64,000 bases of DNA. Origin: Antitrichia curtipendula. Taxonomy: Eukaryota > Streptophyta > Bryopsida > Hypnales > Leucodontaceae. The notes under the pieces are model-generated. The model was not told the DNA's origin and did not search any database. It saw nothing but the letters and a program-made list of their open reading frames with translations. Position numbers and translations under genes: made by a program. Each line of letters opens with the position of its first letter. Position 1 is the stretch's first letter. The DNA is taken from positions 11,222,001 through 11,286,000 of the forward strand of contig OX579639.1 of the NCBI GenBank assembly GCA_951230915.1, given 5' to 3'. Positions 31,892 to 42,833 of the stretch are shown here, piece by piece.

Positions 31892-34656
31892 ACCTGAGTA
31901 CAACATAATGCGGTTGCTTTCAGCTGGGACCAGTTCTATGCTTTGTGTGTGTACATGCCAAAAAGTTGAATGATCACTTTGAGTTATACTCGTGGCATCA
32001 GGCGGGGGATGCACGTATCTGTATTTTGGAAAAGATAAGAAGCTGGGCTACGTAGAACTGAAGTTACCACCCCCATCACCACTCCACCACTTGCTGAAAA
32101 TGAAAGGCTGGCCATCTGAGAACTCTCATTGTTGTTGTTGCTTTACATACATAAATTATGAAATAGGGTCCATGAGTTGACAAACCGTGGGTCACTGCAA
32201 GAAACACTTGTCCGCTTTTTTTTGTCCCCTTGGCCTTAGACATGTATTTTTTTGCTCATAACTTTTGTGTCATATGTTCATTTTTTAAATGAATTTGAAA
32301 TGAAAGTACATGTGGTAGTTACACACATTGAATAATTTTTTTCAATTTTTTAGAATTAATTTACTATTTTGAAACTACCCCTCATTGGATGTCTACCTTG
32401 GCTATTTAGAGGGGTGGGGTGTGGGTGGGTAGTACGAATTCCGATCCAAAAATACGAATTTGAAGGTGAAAATTAGGATACAAGGACTTCTACTAAAGAT
32501 ACACTAGCCTACAAAGAGATTCCTAAAAATAGTAAAGTGCCAACATTTCACATGTGCTCAAATTGCAATACCTTTGTTACTTTCTACAAGTGCAGACTGC
32601 AGAGGACACAATTTTTCTTTACCAAAGATGAAAATTGTTGAGAAGGAGCACTTTCTAATTCTTTATACATTATCCATATTTTATTTCATTTAAAAAATTA
32701 TTATTCTAAAAGGTCACAGTACTACAATACTAGGCCCATTTTGAGCCAAAAACGTGGTAGATGTTTTTTGCAACGACCCCTATTAGATTCTTGAAAGTGT
32801 ACTTAGGATATTAGTGAGTGTTCAGCATTTTAGTGATGGTATGCCACTATGCCAAACATCTTGAAGATTATAATAGTTCAAAAAACTTGATTTGCTTATA
32901 AACTCTTGACCTTGGAATTGGAGTTAGCAATTCAACAAAGATGTATTTGTACAAATGATCCAAACTATGTGAATTTTGACTTGGATTATAGAATCTTACA
33001 TTAATTCTTTAAAGACCATTGTTTTTTTACAAACTTGACAAAAGTTGGGGTCATAAAATTGGCAAGCTTGTGAATAGTGAAAGAAAGTTGTATTTGAGAA
33101 TCTAACTAGAAAGTTGTATTTGAGAATCTAACTAGAAATATGGATAGAAATCATTGTATATTGCTTTTGAAGAAAATATGAGGAGTATCAATCATCACAA
33201 TTGTAAGACTATAATACATATTTGCACATGAATATTTGAACATATATCATATGCGGGACGTGGATGTCAAAAGATGATTGGAAGAGTCCCAAGTTATTTA
33301 CTTTGGTAGTCAATTTGTGCAGATTATATCATCTAAACGATATTGTCCAAGGTGAAACTAAAAGGGTTAAATAATGGATTCTTAGGAATTGCTTACATGC
33401 CATATTTAACTACTTTTGGACTTTTGAAAGTCCAGAATTCATATTAGTCATCGGGAGATCTCTCGATTGAGCATCATGGGATCTATCTAAATCATTGGGA
33501 AATCAAAATTTTCATGGGGGGATCAATGCAAAACATCAAGAGATCTATACAAGCATCGGGGGATCTCCCGATCTATACAAACATCAAGAGATCCCCTGAT
33601 GTTTGTGTAAATCGTGCTTAGTTCAGGATTCAGTGAATAGTCCAAGAGTAGTTAAATACGCCATTTACCCTTAAGATGTGGCTTCTTAGTTGGCTTTAGC
33701 CTTCAGTAGTGCATTTAAATTGTACAATACAACCAAGGTAAATCAACCCATTGTATTTAGATGATCCATAGTAGACATTTACGGAATGCCCCCATTATGT
33801 TTTTTTTAGTTTGTGAGATTTTGACTTCAATGCATATCTTACATGACAGTTATGGAGTGATTAGTGACTTCATTAGGAACTACCAATTTTTTAGTGAGAA
33901 TTCATTGTAAGAATTGACTTTCTAGGCCTTCTATGTTAGAAAATACTATGATTGCTTTAGGTGAGCAAAATGAATATGATGGATTCAGATTTTGTTGGTT
34001 CTAAGGTAGTCTACACGTTCTTTTGGGCCATGTTGAATTGAGCACTTCAAAATTTCATAGCAAATTCATACTTTGTCAAAAAACATTATTTCAATTGCTC
34101 TCACTGTTCCTCACTCTTGCACTACTATGGGAAAAAAATTGAAAAATTTCAGCAACCACATGAGGTCAAACTCCTAATTTTGACCGTAGTGGATTGTTTC
34201 ACCTTACTATAGGGAATTTTGTTAAAATGGCAATATTTCATGTGCCATTTTCATCCTATCCGGTCTAAACCATAAAAGTGCCATTTTGGACAATTATAGA
34301 TTTCATAAATCTAGGACTTATATAGATTTTATAAATCTGAAATTGGTATAGATTTGAAACCATGCGGTTTGAACCATGAAAGTATTGCCTAGGAAAAGTA
34401 GATATTTTAGACATCTAGAAATGGTGTAGATTTCAAACATTTAGAACATATATACATTTCAGACCGCCCAATCTGAACTGCAAAAATTGCCAAAGTTGTG
34501 GAATGGCACCATTCTAATGAAATTTTCCATTATTGTAGACGATGGAATTGTGAGTTGTTGCCTACGATAGACTTGCCCAATACCACCATCCACCCAATTC
34601 CCCCACCTTTAGGACCCTTGAGTTCCATTTGCGTCAAATGGCCCACCTATTACCAC
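31892..34656. other. AT-rich intergenic DNA without a supported gene
   Basis: Short, diverged repeats only. At 33360-33675, inverted strings with TTTAACTACT(T/C)TTGGACT lie around several CATCGGGAGATC-like units (33440-33610), suggesting a decayed MITE. A 26-bp direct repeat AGAAAGTTGTATTTGAGAATCTAACT occurs near 33083 and 33109. Sequence at 34210-34540 resembles 59370-59490. Confidence 0.45.
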
Positions 34657-34679
34657 CATTAGAAGAAAATTCGGGTCTC
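34657..34679 (+). repeat. Left terminal inverted repeat of the 10.2 kb transposon
   Basis: 23 bp, CATTA followed by GAAGAAAATTCGGGTCTC, with an exact complement at 44843-44865. Confidence 0.9.
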
Positions 34680-35249
34680 TGGATGGCCGGTACTTTGGGC
34701 TTGAAAAATAATTTTTTGCTTTTTAGAAAATGGTCAATTCCAACATCATGGGTACTTGGCGCTTGTTGCCATCAAACCTGCACGCCAATGAGCTGTGGAC
34801 GGTACAGGTCGAGTTGTCACTGAAGCACTCAAGTGGCGCCTTGTTGTCAACAGCCGTGCACCAGGACTCTGTACAAACATTTGCCATGTTGGCAACTCAA
34901 CACTTGGGGCAATGAGTTTGGCACATAGATTAATATAGTTCGGTGACTATTTTAATGTTGACTGCGAGTACCAAATTGTGGATTATAATCTTTTAATCCA
35001 CGATTTGGAATTCTGATTTGGAAGCCACTATTTCCAATTAGTGTACTCAACATGTACAATCCAGTTGACGAGCGTGTGAATTGGGGGATGTGGGGAATGT
35101 CAACGTGGAGATGCTCGCAAGTTCTCAATTGTTGGAATTGCTTCCCGCCAAATGAGCTGGCCTCATTGCCGTTGCCAACAGGCTCATTGGCATCCCTCAA
35201 CTGGTTTTGGGGTGGCTTTGGCACACGATTTGAGAGATTTCGGTTTAGG

Positions 35250-38200
35250 ATGGCACTTCAGGACATTACCAATGTTGGAAAGGGTAGTTCGTATACAGCA
35301 GCTGTTATATTGGATAGTAAATTCGCCCCTATTGTGAGGAAAGGGGTTCGAATTGATCAGCAAGCCTCAAAAGCAGAGTTTCCAGCGTTGAGAGATTCTG
35401 GAGCCACCAACATTGATTTATGGTTGGATGGCAATTTGTACCCAACAGATCCTGTCACAGGGAAGCCACCACCGTTTCAAACAATCAAGAGTTGCTTAGA
35501 ATTTGTGTGTCACGGTGACTCTGGACTCCTAGGATATTCTAGAAACCTTGTTAGCACCTGTGACTCAATAAAAGGCTTGGAAAGGCAATTACAGGAGACA
35601 CAAGCTGATGCAATTCGGAAGAGGGAAGCCTTGCAAAATTCCATTGCGTTACTAACGCAGGATCTGGACGTTGCCAACAGTAGCTGGGCACAACGTTCAG
35701 AGGAACTTGTTGCAAGAAGTAAAGAGGAGATTGACACTTTGAAGAGCGGTTTAGACTTCTTTAGGGCTCGATGTGTAGCAGTCGAAGAAGAGTTGCACAG
35801 GAATGAGGACCAACACAACAACAACTTGCAGTTGGCGAACGAACAAGGACGACAAGGTGCGCATCAGAAGGTCTTGCAGTTGGAGCATGAACTCATGGAA
35901 GCAAGAAAGTCCATAGTGAAATTCCAAAGGAAAATGGAAAGAATGGTCAGGACTCCAGCAGGACCACAACTAAGACCATCGAAGGGCCTCGTTGAATTAG
36001 CGAAGAGTGGTGGCGCGTCGAGGGCTCGTATAGCCAAAATTCGAAGTTTGTTGCAACCGCAGGTAGTTCAAGCTATACACGCTGGCAACAGGACGTCTAA
36101 CAGAAGGAAACGTCTGTGTGGCGACAAGGATACCCAAGATGAGACCGGGCAGGCGATTGGACTATTGATGTCAAAGGGAGAGACGCTGGCGTTGATATCA
36201 AGTTCGCAACATAGTCATGCTGCAACCAGCATGACGAACCACTACCTTGAGAAAATTGGGACGGAGTTGGGAACAGAAGCAATACTAGCAGCGTGCGATA
36301 TGACTGGAGTGTCACAGAAAGGATATGGTGAGATCTACAAGACGATCAAAGGGCGAGTGCAGCTCGTTGACAAACGCTTGAAGCCAACATTCTTGCCAAA
36401 CCCGCACAAGGTTTGAAGTTATTATTCCCATTCCATGAATTTTGGCTATGCATTGTTGGAAACGAGTTGGGCTTACATTCAAAGTAGAGCGTATTGCTAT
36501 GCCTTGTTGGAAACGATGGAAAATTTCAATATAGGACATACTGGAGGGTTCTTGCATTAGCCTAGTCGATCGGAGCATTGGAAAACAGAATTATAGCAGG
36601 GGCCCCATAAACGCTGCTAGAGGGAGGGTGGTAACGTGTTTGCAGTCGCAAAACCTGGTTTAGGGTTCAGGGTTCTGGGCGATTTACATAACTTCAATAA
36701 GGAAAATCTTGTTTCCAACGGCATGTTAGTGGTGGGTTTAGGCTTACGTGGTGTTCTCACAATATGGACTATGTTGAACAGGTCAGTTTGTTGCGAACAG
36801 AACTCAATTCAAAGTTGACGGATCTTGTTGGCAACTATTACCATATTGACAGTACGTTGGAGTTGGTGGTGCAACCTTCAGTTACCACTGGAAAAGGAAG
36901 AAAGAAGAAATCAGACATATCAAGGGTGGTTCTAACGCCCAAGAATTCTTTGTTTGTTGACATCGAAGTGGTGCAGAGGACTATGGTGAAGCTATACCAA
37001 TTCACGACCGAAGGTGAATATCCTTCTTTTCAAAACATTCCTGTTCAAACGGTACTTGTTTCCAACGTGATTTCTTATTGACTTCTGTACATCAAGCGGT
37101 GTAGGGTGCTCTGACGTTGGAAACTGAACCTGCATGTCCAGAAGTTGGAAACAAGCCTTTAATTTTCGTCTTGAAGATGGACGAAGCAGAGATTGTACAT
37201 GGGAGAAAATTCGAAAGGGTGAGTTTGACGCTCATGAATCGTGCATTAGACACCAGCATACAAAAAACAGATGATAGATATTTTTCAGTCCAATCGGAAA
37301 CCGAAATCTGGCCTATCGCATGCTTTGAGGTGGCCAAGGAGTCGTATGAAGTTCTCCACTGGGTGTTCCAACAAACTCAGTTCCCTACACTCATCAAAGC
37401 GCAAGATGAGGGTCAACTGTTAAGAGTTGAGGGTGTTGGAGACTTCAAAGTAGAGTGGCATTTGTCAGCTGACATGAAGACAATTAAGTGTTTGTATGGG
37501 CTGAAGCATGGAGCCAACGCGATACACTCATGCATTTACTGTAACCAACAGCGGACAAAACCAGTGCTGGGAACAGCCGCGTCTGCTGCTACAGAGGCTA
37601 GGCGGAGAAAACATACATGGCATGGAGGTTTATTTGCTGGCAACGTGCAATGTAAACCGCTCGCCACTGACAGAGAATCACGGTGGAAGCCTATTCTACC
37701 CATTCCACTTGAGAGGGTACATATTTGTACCTTACATGCGTTAACTCGAATGATGGAGAAAATTCTTCACCTCCATTTCATGTTCATTTGGAACATGAAG
37801 AATGAGGAGCGTCAGCAACAAGCCATAGAGAATATGGAGAAGACTCTGTCAGCAGCTGGTCTTCACGGTGGAAACGTCCGCATCATGAAGGACCCAGTAC
37901 TCAGTGGCGCTTCCAACAGTGTCCCCATCAAACCCTCCCTCAGTGGTGTGACTGCAACTAGGATGTTCCAACCATCGACTTGGTCAGGGCAAGATCGAGT
38001 ATGGAAGGATGTCTTGCGCTCAGAAAATAACACTCTTCAACAAGGGAGGCAATATCTAGACAGGGTGGAAATGTGGCAGGCGTTGGAAACAGTGTTCCCT
38101 TATTTGGTTGGCCTTTCCTTGGATCAAGAGCAAAGGGAGACTTTCAAAGGTAAAATTGAGAGATGGGGGAGCCTCTACTTGAAATGCTTCGGGGAAGACC

Positions 38201-38797
38201 ATGTGACTCATTATATGGTGAGTACCGTCTATTGCCAACGTACATCTGCAGTTCAAAGTCAATGTTTGCCGTCATGTGGGAAGTTCATTTGACAAGCTTA
38301 GGGGGTCCAGGGTGTGATGGTATGTGAACTTGACACATTTCATGGCATCTCGTTTCACGCAGTGCAACATTTTTACACGTACTTCTACTAATTCCTTGAA
38401 TGCTGTGATTTGCTAGCATAATCTGGTGCGCCATGGTCCTTGGTATGTGGAAACGTATGGAAGTCTCGCTGTTTGGAACAACCAGGGCATGGAAAAATCT
38501 CATCACGCAGCTAAGGCTGCTAATCAGCATCACACTCAACATGGAGGCACTAAAGAGAGAACAAGCTCCATTGTTCAGCAATACCAACATTGGTACAGAA
38601 ACATACAACACAGGTTTGCCAAGCAGGAACGACTGAAGGACGTTGCCAACGCGACATCGATGGAAGATGATGCCCAAAGAACGGCAGCGACAACAAGAAA
38701 GAGGACGGCCTACAACACGTCAAATGCAATGGATGCAGCTAGAATCTGGAGGGAAGGTAGATCACGAGTAGGCCGTGCTTGGGTGGCGACGTCTTGA
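35250..38797 (+). CDS. DDE-type transposase-like protein with coiled coil (4 exons, 974 aa)
   Basis: Exons: 35250-36410, 36782-37051, 37105-38217, 38417-38797, all GT/AG and phase 0. The N-terminal exon has a long coiled coil (about residues 107-240) and then a GYGEIYKTIKG region ending in LPNPHK, which joins exon 2 at VSLLRTELN. Exon 3 has a candidate first catalytic Asp (KMDEAE, D503), a second Asp (LSADMK, D600), a zinc-binding pair HSCIYC (C620, C623) and the conserved-looking RVHICTLHALTRMMEKILH block. Exon 4 has WNNQGMEKSH, giving a candidate catalytic Glu874. The order D, D, CxxC, H-rich block, E fits an RNase H-fold cut-and-paste transposase with a zinc insertion; the residue assignments are mine. 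It would bind the element's ends and excise it. An in-frame Met at 35052 would add 66 residues. A GTTGGAAAC site overlaps exon 3's start. Confidence 0.75.
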
Positions 38798-39742
38798 AAT
38801 GGAGGGTGTAGCAAACAGCGGCACCATTTCCATAGCAACAGAGTTTAGGCCGTTGGCAACGACGGTGGCTGAGGTTTATTTAACGAGGCCACATACCAAT
38901 GTACTTAGTGGCGCTTCCATGTGTAGAAGTTAGAAACAAGCCTTTGAATTTACACCATAGTGTTTTTTTACTACAATATCCACTCATGGAAGGATTCTGC
39001 AAGTTTTTTTAGGTATCATTCACTTTTTCGGATAAAATCACTATAAACCACCAATTTTCACAGCAAGCGGAAAAATTTCCACATCAGAAATGTAAAGTTT
39101 GTACTGCCCAAATTTTGTTGCCAACAAATTGTCAAATGTACCCATTTTGATCCCACAGACCTAGGCAATTTTAATGCTTAAGAGGGACCCTAAACCGAAA
39201 ACCCTAAACCAAGATTCTAACCCCTAAACCCACGACCCTAGAAATTTGTGATCTCCTGTTGGCACCGTGCTTATAAAATAAAATGACTGGGTTCCTAGAG
39301 AAGTACCAGCTTCTCTTGCTGGGGTCCATGATGTGCCAACAGGAGACACTATGAGGCTCGTATAGCACTCCACAAAATTAGGCCATGATGGAAACAAGTT
39401 GCCATCAATGGATGAGGGAATCATAAGATACTGACCATAATGTAACGTCCCAAACACTCAATTAGGGCCTAAAGCGACATCTAATCATTAAGCTCATTGG
39501 CTCGTTGGCAACAGGAGGCGGCTGTGCCATCATGGAGCACGTTGGGAGTTACTGGCGTCATAAGCAAGGCACTTGCCCCATAAACCCCCAGCCTCAGGCA
39601 CAAGTGAAACTTCAAAGTACTTCTACGTTGCCATTGCTCTCTCTCTCTCTCTCTTGTGCGAGTTTCGCGCTGTTGGTTACACATTCCAATTGCACTTCTT
39701 CTCTCCTGTTGTCTTTGCAGCAGGTCAATTGTAGGTCTCACC
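38798..39742 (+). other. Intergenic part of the transposon between genes 1 and 2
   Basis: Contains GTTGGMAAC copies at 38852, 39117 and 39504, degenerate CCCTAAA-type strings at 39188-39225, and a (CT)n microsatellite at about 39637-39655 directly upstream of gene 2, probably in its leader. Confidence 0.5.
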
Positions 39743-41961
39743 ATGAGCGCGTCAAGCAGGAAAGCTCGTTCGAAAAGCGTTGTCAAAGGCAAAGCTCTCA
39801 TGGCGGCAGTGTTGGCAGAGTCTGCTCCTCCCCAGAAGCACCAAGTGCTTCTCCCCACCGATCCGGGATGGGGAACGTGGGAGGTTCCATTGGATTTAAG
39901 CGGGCTTCCACCAGCGTTGCAGAAGAGGCTGGTGACGTTGGCACCGTGCTTGTTGGGGAGGCACAAGGCGGTGTATGACGCAGAGTTCTTCCACAGGGTT
40001 TACGGATTGTGCAAAGAAGGGATCATGCCCAAGGAGGTGACGGAGGCTATGGTTCCCTCCTACATGTACGAGTCCATCTGGGTTCCTGGCGAGGGGTTGA
40101 ACAGGACACGGTACTGCTTGGACAAGTGCAGAGACCTCAATTCGCGGGATCTATACCTTCGGATGTACATGAGGGTTTATGGCGATGCACCTGACAACAA
40201 AGCCTTCAGCCAAACATTCTTGCGCGCGTGTGTGTACTTCTACAAGGAGGGGCGCAGGAACAAGGTGAATTGGGCAGCGGCTGCGGCCCAATTGACTGAA
40301 GAACGACTCGCTCATCCGGGCCTGAATCCCCTGAAATTGGGCCCTCCAGCATTGAGGGAGCAGATGTGGTCCATTCTGAAGGAGTTCCGGCTGTATTTCC
40401 AAAAGGAAGTTGGACTTCGGCCCGCTGGAAGCGAAGTTGGGCGCGAGGAGCAGGAGCAGCGAGAAGTTGAGGCCGTTGGCAACACTGACGGCGTTGACAA
40501 TGTTGGGAACAAGGTGGCCGCGCTGGAGAAGCAGATGAAAGAGAAGTCGGAAGACGTCAAGGGCAAATCCAAGTGCATTTCCCGATTGCGAGGTACCTTA
40601 AAGGGACTGGAAGGCACAATCTTCACGTTGGAAGCAGAAGACGAACGCCTCAACTCTGTGAAGGATTTCTTGCGGAGGCGGAGTAGAGAGCTTGCGGCAG
40701 CAGGGAACCTGTATGACAAGGCAACGGTGGACAAGGAGCAGCGGGAGGTGTGCAAGGACATCACTGCCAACAACGACAAGTTGGAGGAAGTTCAAGATTC
40801 GGTCCTTGAGAAGTCCAAATGCCTTAAGGAACTGGAGGAAGCCTTCAGGTTGAGCGAGGAAGGACTGGGGGATCTCCAGAAGCAGTTGGCAACAGAGAGA
40901 GCAAGCCAGTATTCCATCAAGCCGAAGAAGTTGGCTGACGACAAGGCGTTGGAAACGGGTGTCAAGCCAGTTCTTGAAGTGGATTCACCCTGCGGCTTGT
41001 GCTCTCAACTGTTTGTTTCCAACGGTGCTGTGCCCTTCTCATGTGGTTGCCTGTTTCACCCATGGTGTTTGTGGTCTGAACTTCTTTCGGGGAGTCGGGT
41101 GTGTCCAAGGTGCAAGAAAGGAGGTGACCGTCAGTGGCTGGAAGCATGGGGCTTTGACGCGTTGGAAACACAGATCCCGACTTGTGTTGGCGAGAATGAG
41201 GTTCCGCGTGAGGGGGCTTCTTATGGTGTCAGCATTCGGAAGAGGGAAGCCTCTGTGATCCCTGAAGGTGAAATAGCTCCGAAGTTGTTAAAGACACCGC
41301 TAGGTGCATCACCCTTGGCTGGTAAGGCCCAGCATTCAGTGCTCTCTCCTGTTGCTCCTAGAGAATACGTTTGGGCACTTCCTTGTTTTGCATTCAGGCG
41401 AAAAGGATCTCCTTATACAGAAGCGGTTGACGCAGCCGTGCGAGACTTAGCCTTTCACAGTACGTTTCTGGTAGCGTAATGTACTATATGCACTTAGTTG
41501 GTAATTGTCACTCAAATTTATAACACAACATCTGTAGTTCAAACCTTTGCTCTTCTCTTTTGTATTGTTGGAATTCTGTCTTTTCTTTACAATGTTGTGG
41601 TAATATTCATGTGGGATGTGCTCTGTTTCCAACAGCAAATGAAGCAGTAGCTGCAAGCAGAGGGGAGACGAAGCCCGAAAGAAGACCACCTTTGCCGCTC
41701 GAGGACAACAACAAAAGCAAAGCTCCCATGCCTTCAGATTCGGGGGCTGCTGCCAACGCGACCCCGTTGGCACCGACAGATGGGGCGGAGGCGGAGTTGG
41801 CAACGTCGCGTGAACCTCCCGCAGTGGGCCCGCCTGCCGCACCAGTGCACGTCGATCTTTCATCTGAGGGTGGATCTGCTGGCAGGCCTCAGGCAGCGGG
41901 TTCGTCATCCATAGATTCGGCGGATGCAGAAGTTTTGGATGCGCTTGTAGACCAAATTTGA
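39743..41961 (+). CDS. Coiled-coil and RING-like zinc protein of the transposon (2 exons, 680 aa)
   Basis: Exons 39743-41459 and 41636-41961. The donor reads ACA|GTACGT and the acceptor AACAG|CAAATG; the phase is consistent. The intron's acceptor lies inside a GTTTCCAAC motif. Residues 50-225 form an aromatic- and Arg-rich domain I do not recognise. A coiled coil spans about 255-390. A RING-like cluster follows: C417-x2-C420-x13-C434-x-C436-x2-H439-x2-C442-x11-C454-x2-C457. The C-terminal ~110 residues are acidic, Ala/Pro-rich and disordered-looking. The RING-like fold suggests ubiquitin or SUMO ligase activity or protein interaction; neither is shown. It is a candidate accessory or anti-silencing factor of the element. 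A Met at 39656 would add 29 mostly hydrophobic residues; I prefer 39743 (context TCACCATGA). Confidence 0.7.
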
Positions 41962-42833
41962 TTTTTTGTCGTGTTTAGAAGCGCCTTCTGTACATCAAGC
42001 TAGTGTAGGCAGTAGTAGACGTTGGAAACAGTGGATGTTTAGCAGGCCTACACTTGAAATGGCACTGATGGGTTTTTGAGGACAGTCATAGGAAGCAGAA
42101 ACTTCTTTCCATCATTTTTGTTCACCTGCCTTTCACGAATATGAAAATTCTGCATTTCCGCATATTTTCATTGTGATTTTGCATTCATTAGTTCTTCAAC
42201 TCTCTCGCAAGTTTTCGGTACCCATCTCTGTTGTCAACATGTTTTGTATGAATGCAGTTCCCTTCTGTGATTTGCCCTTGTTTACACACGCCATATGACT
42301 TAGATGGACGTGTACAAAAGAAAGCATTGTTGGAACAGGAAGTCACGAGTCATGATAGAGTTAGAGGAAATGAGAGTCATCTTGTTTCCAACGCAGTCAT
42401 TGTGAAGTTGTTGCCTCATTTTGTCAAATGTACAATCACCGTGATGTAATGGAACTCCTCTTGTTTCCAACACAGTCACAAACACCATAAACCGAGTGGC
42501 AACCAAGTCTGAAACACGTCCCAAACATGAGGAGTTCTTTTGTTTCCAACACAGTCATTTCTCATCATGAACCGAGTGGCAACCAAGTCTGAAACACGTC
42601 CCAAACACGAAGGTAACTATCAACGTCCAATTTTTTTTTTGATTATCAAAATTCAGCCTTACAGTGTTTCCTATGACGGTTGTTGCTTACACATAAGTCC
42701 TTATCTAACTCTATATCATCCTAAACCGACTTGTTTCCAACGTGACGTTGAAAGAGGCACCTGTAGGAATGTAAGTGCTAAAATGTCTCAAAACTGACAT
42801 TGATAGTTCTCTAAACTAACCATGCTCTACCAC
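41962..42833 (+). other. Intergenic part of the transposon between genes 2 and 3
   Basis: Holds motif copies at 42021, 42384, 42463, 42542 and 42733, all but the first as GTTTCCAAC. Two ~45-bp direct repeats, with CAACACAGTCA and AACCGAGTGGCAACCAAGTC, start near 42467 and 42546. The ends of genes 2 and 3 converge here. Confidence 0.5.

Noticed and set aside
39188..39225. Interstitial telomere repeat (CCCTAAA)
   Set aside because: Only a few imperfect units; more likely chance within transposon non-coding DNA.
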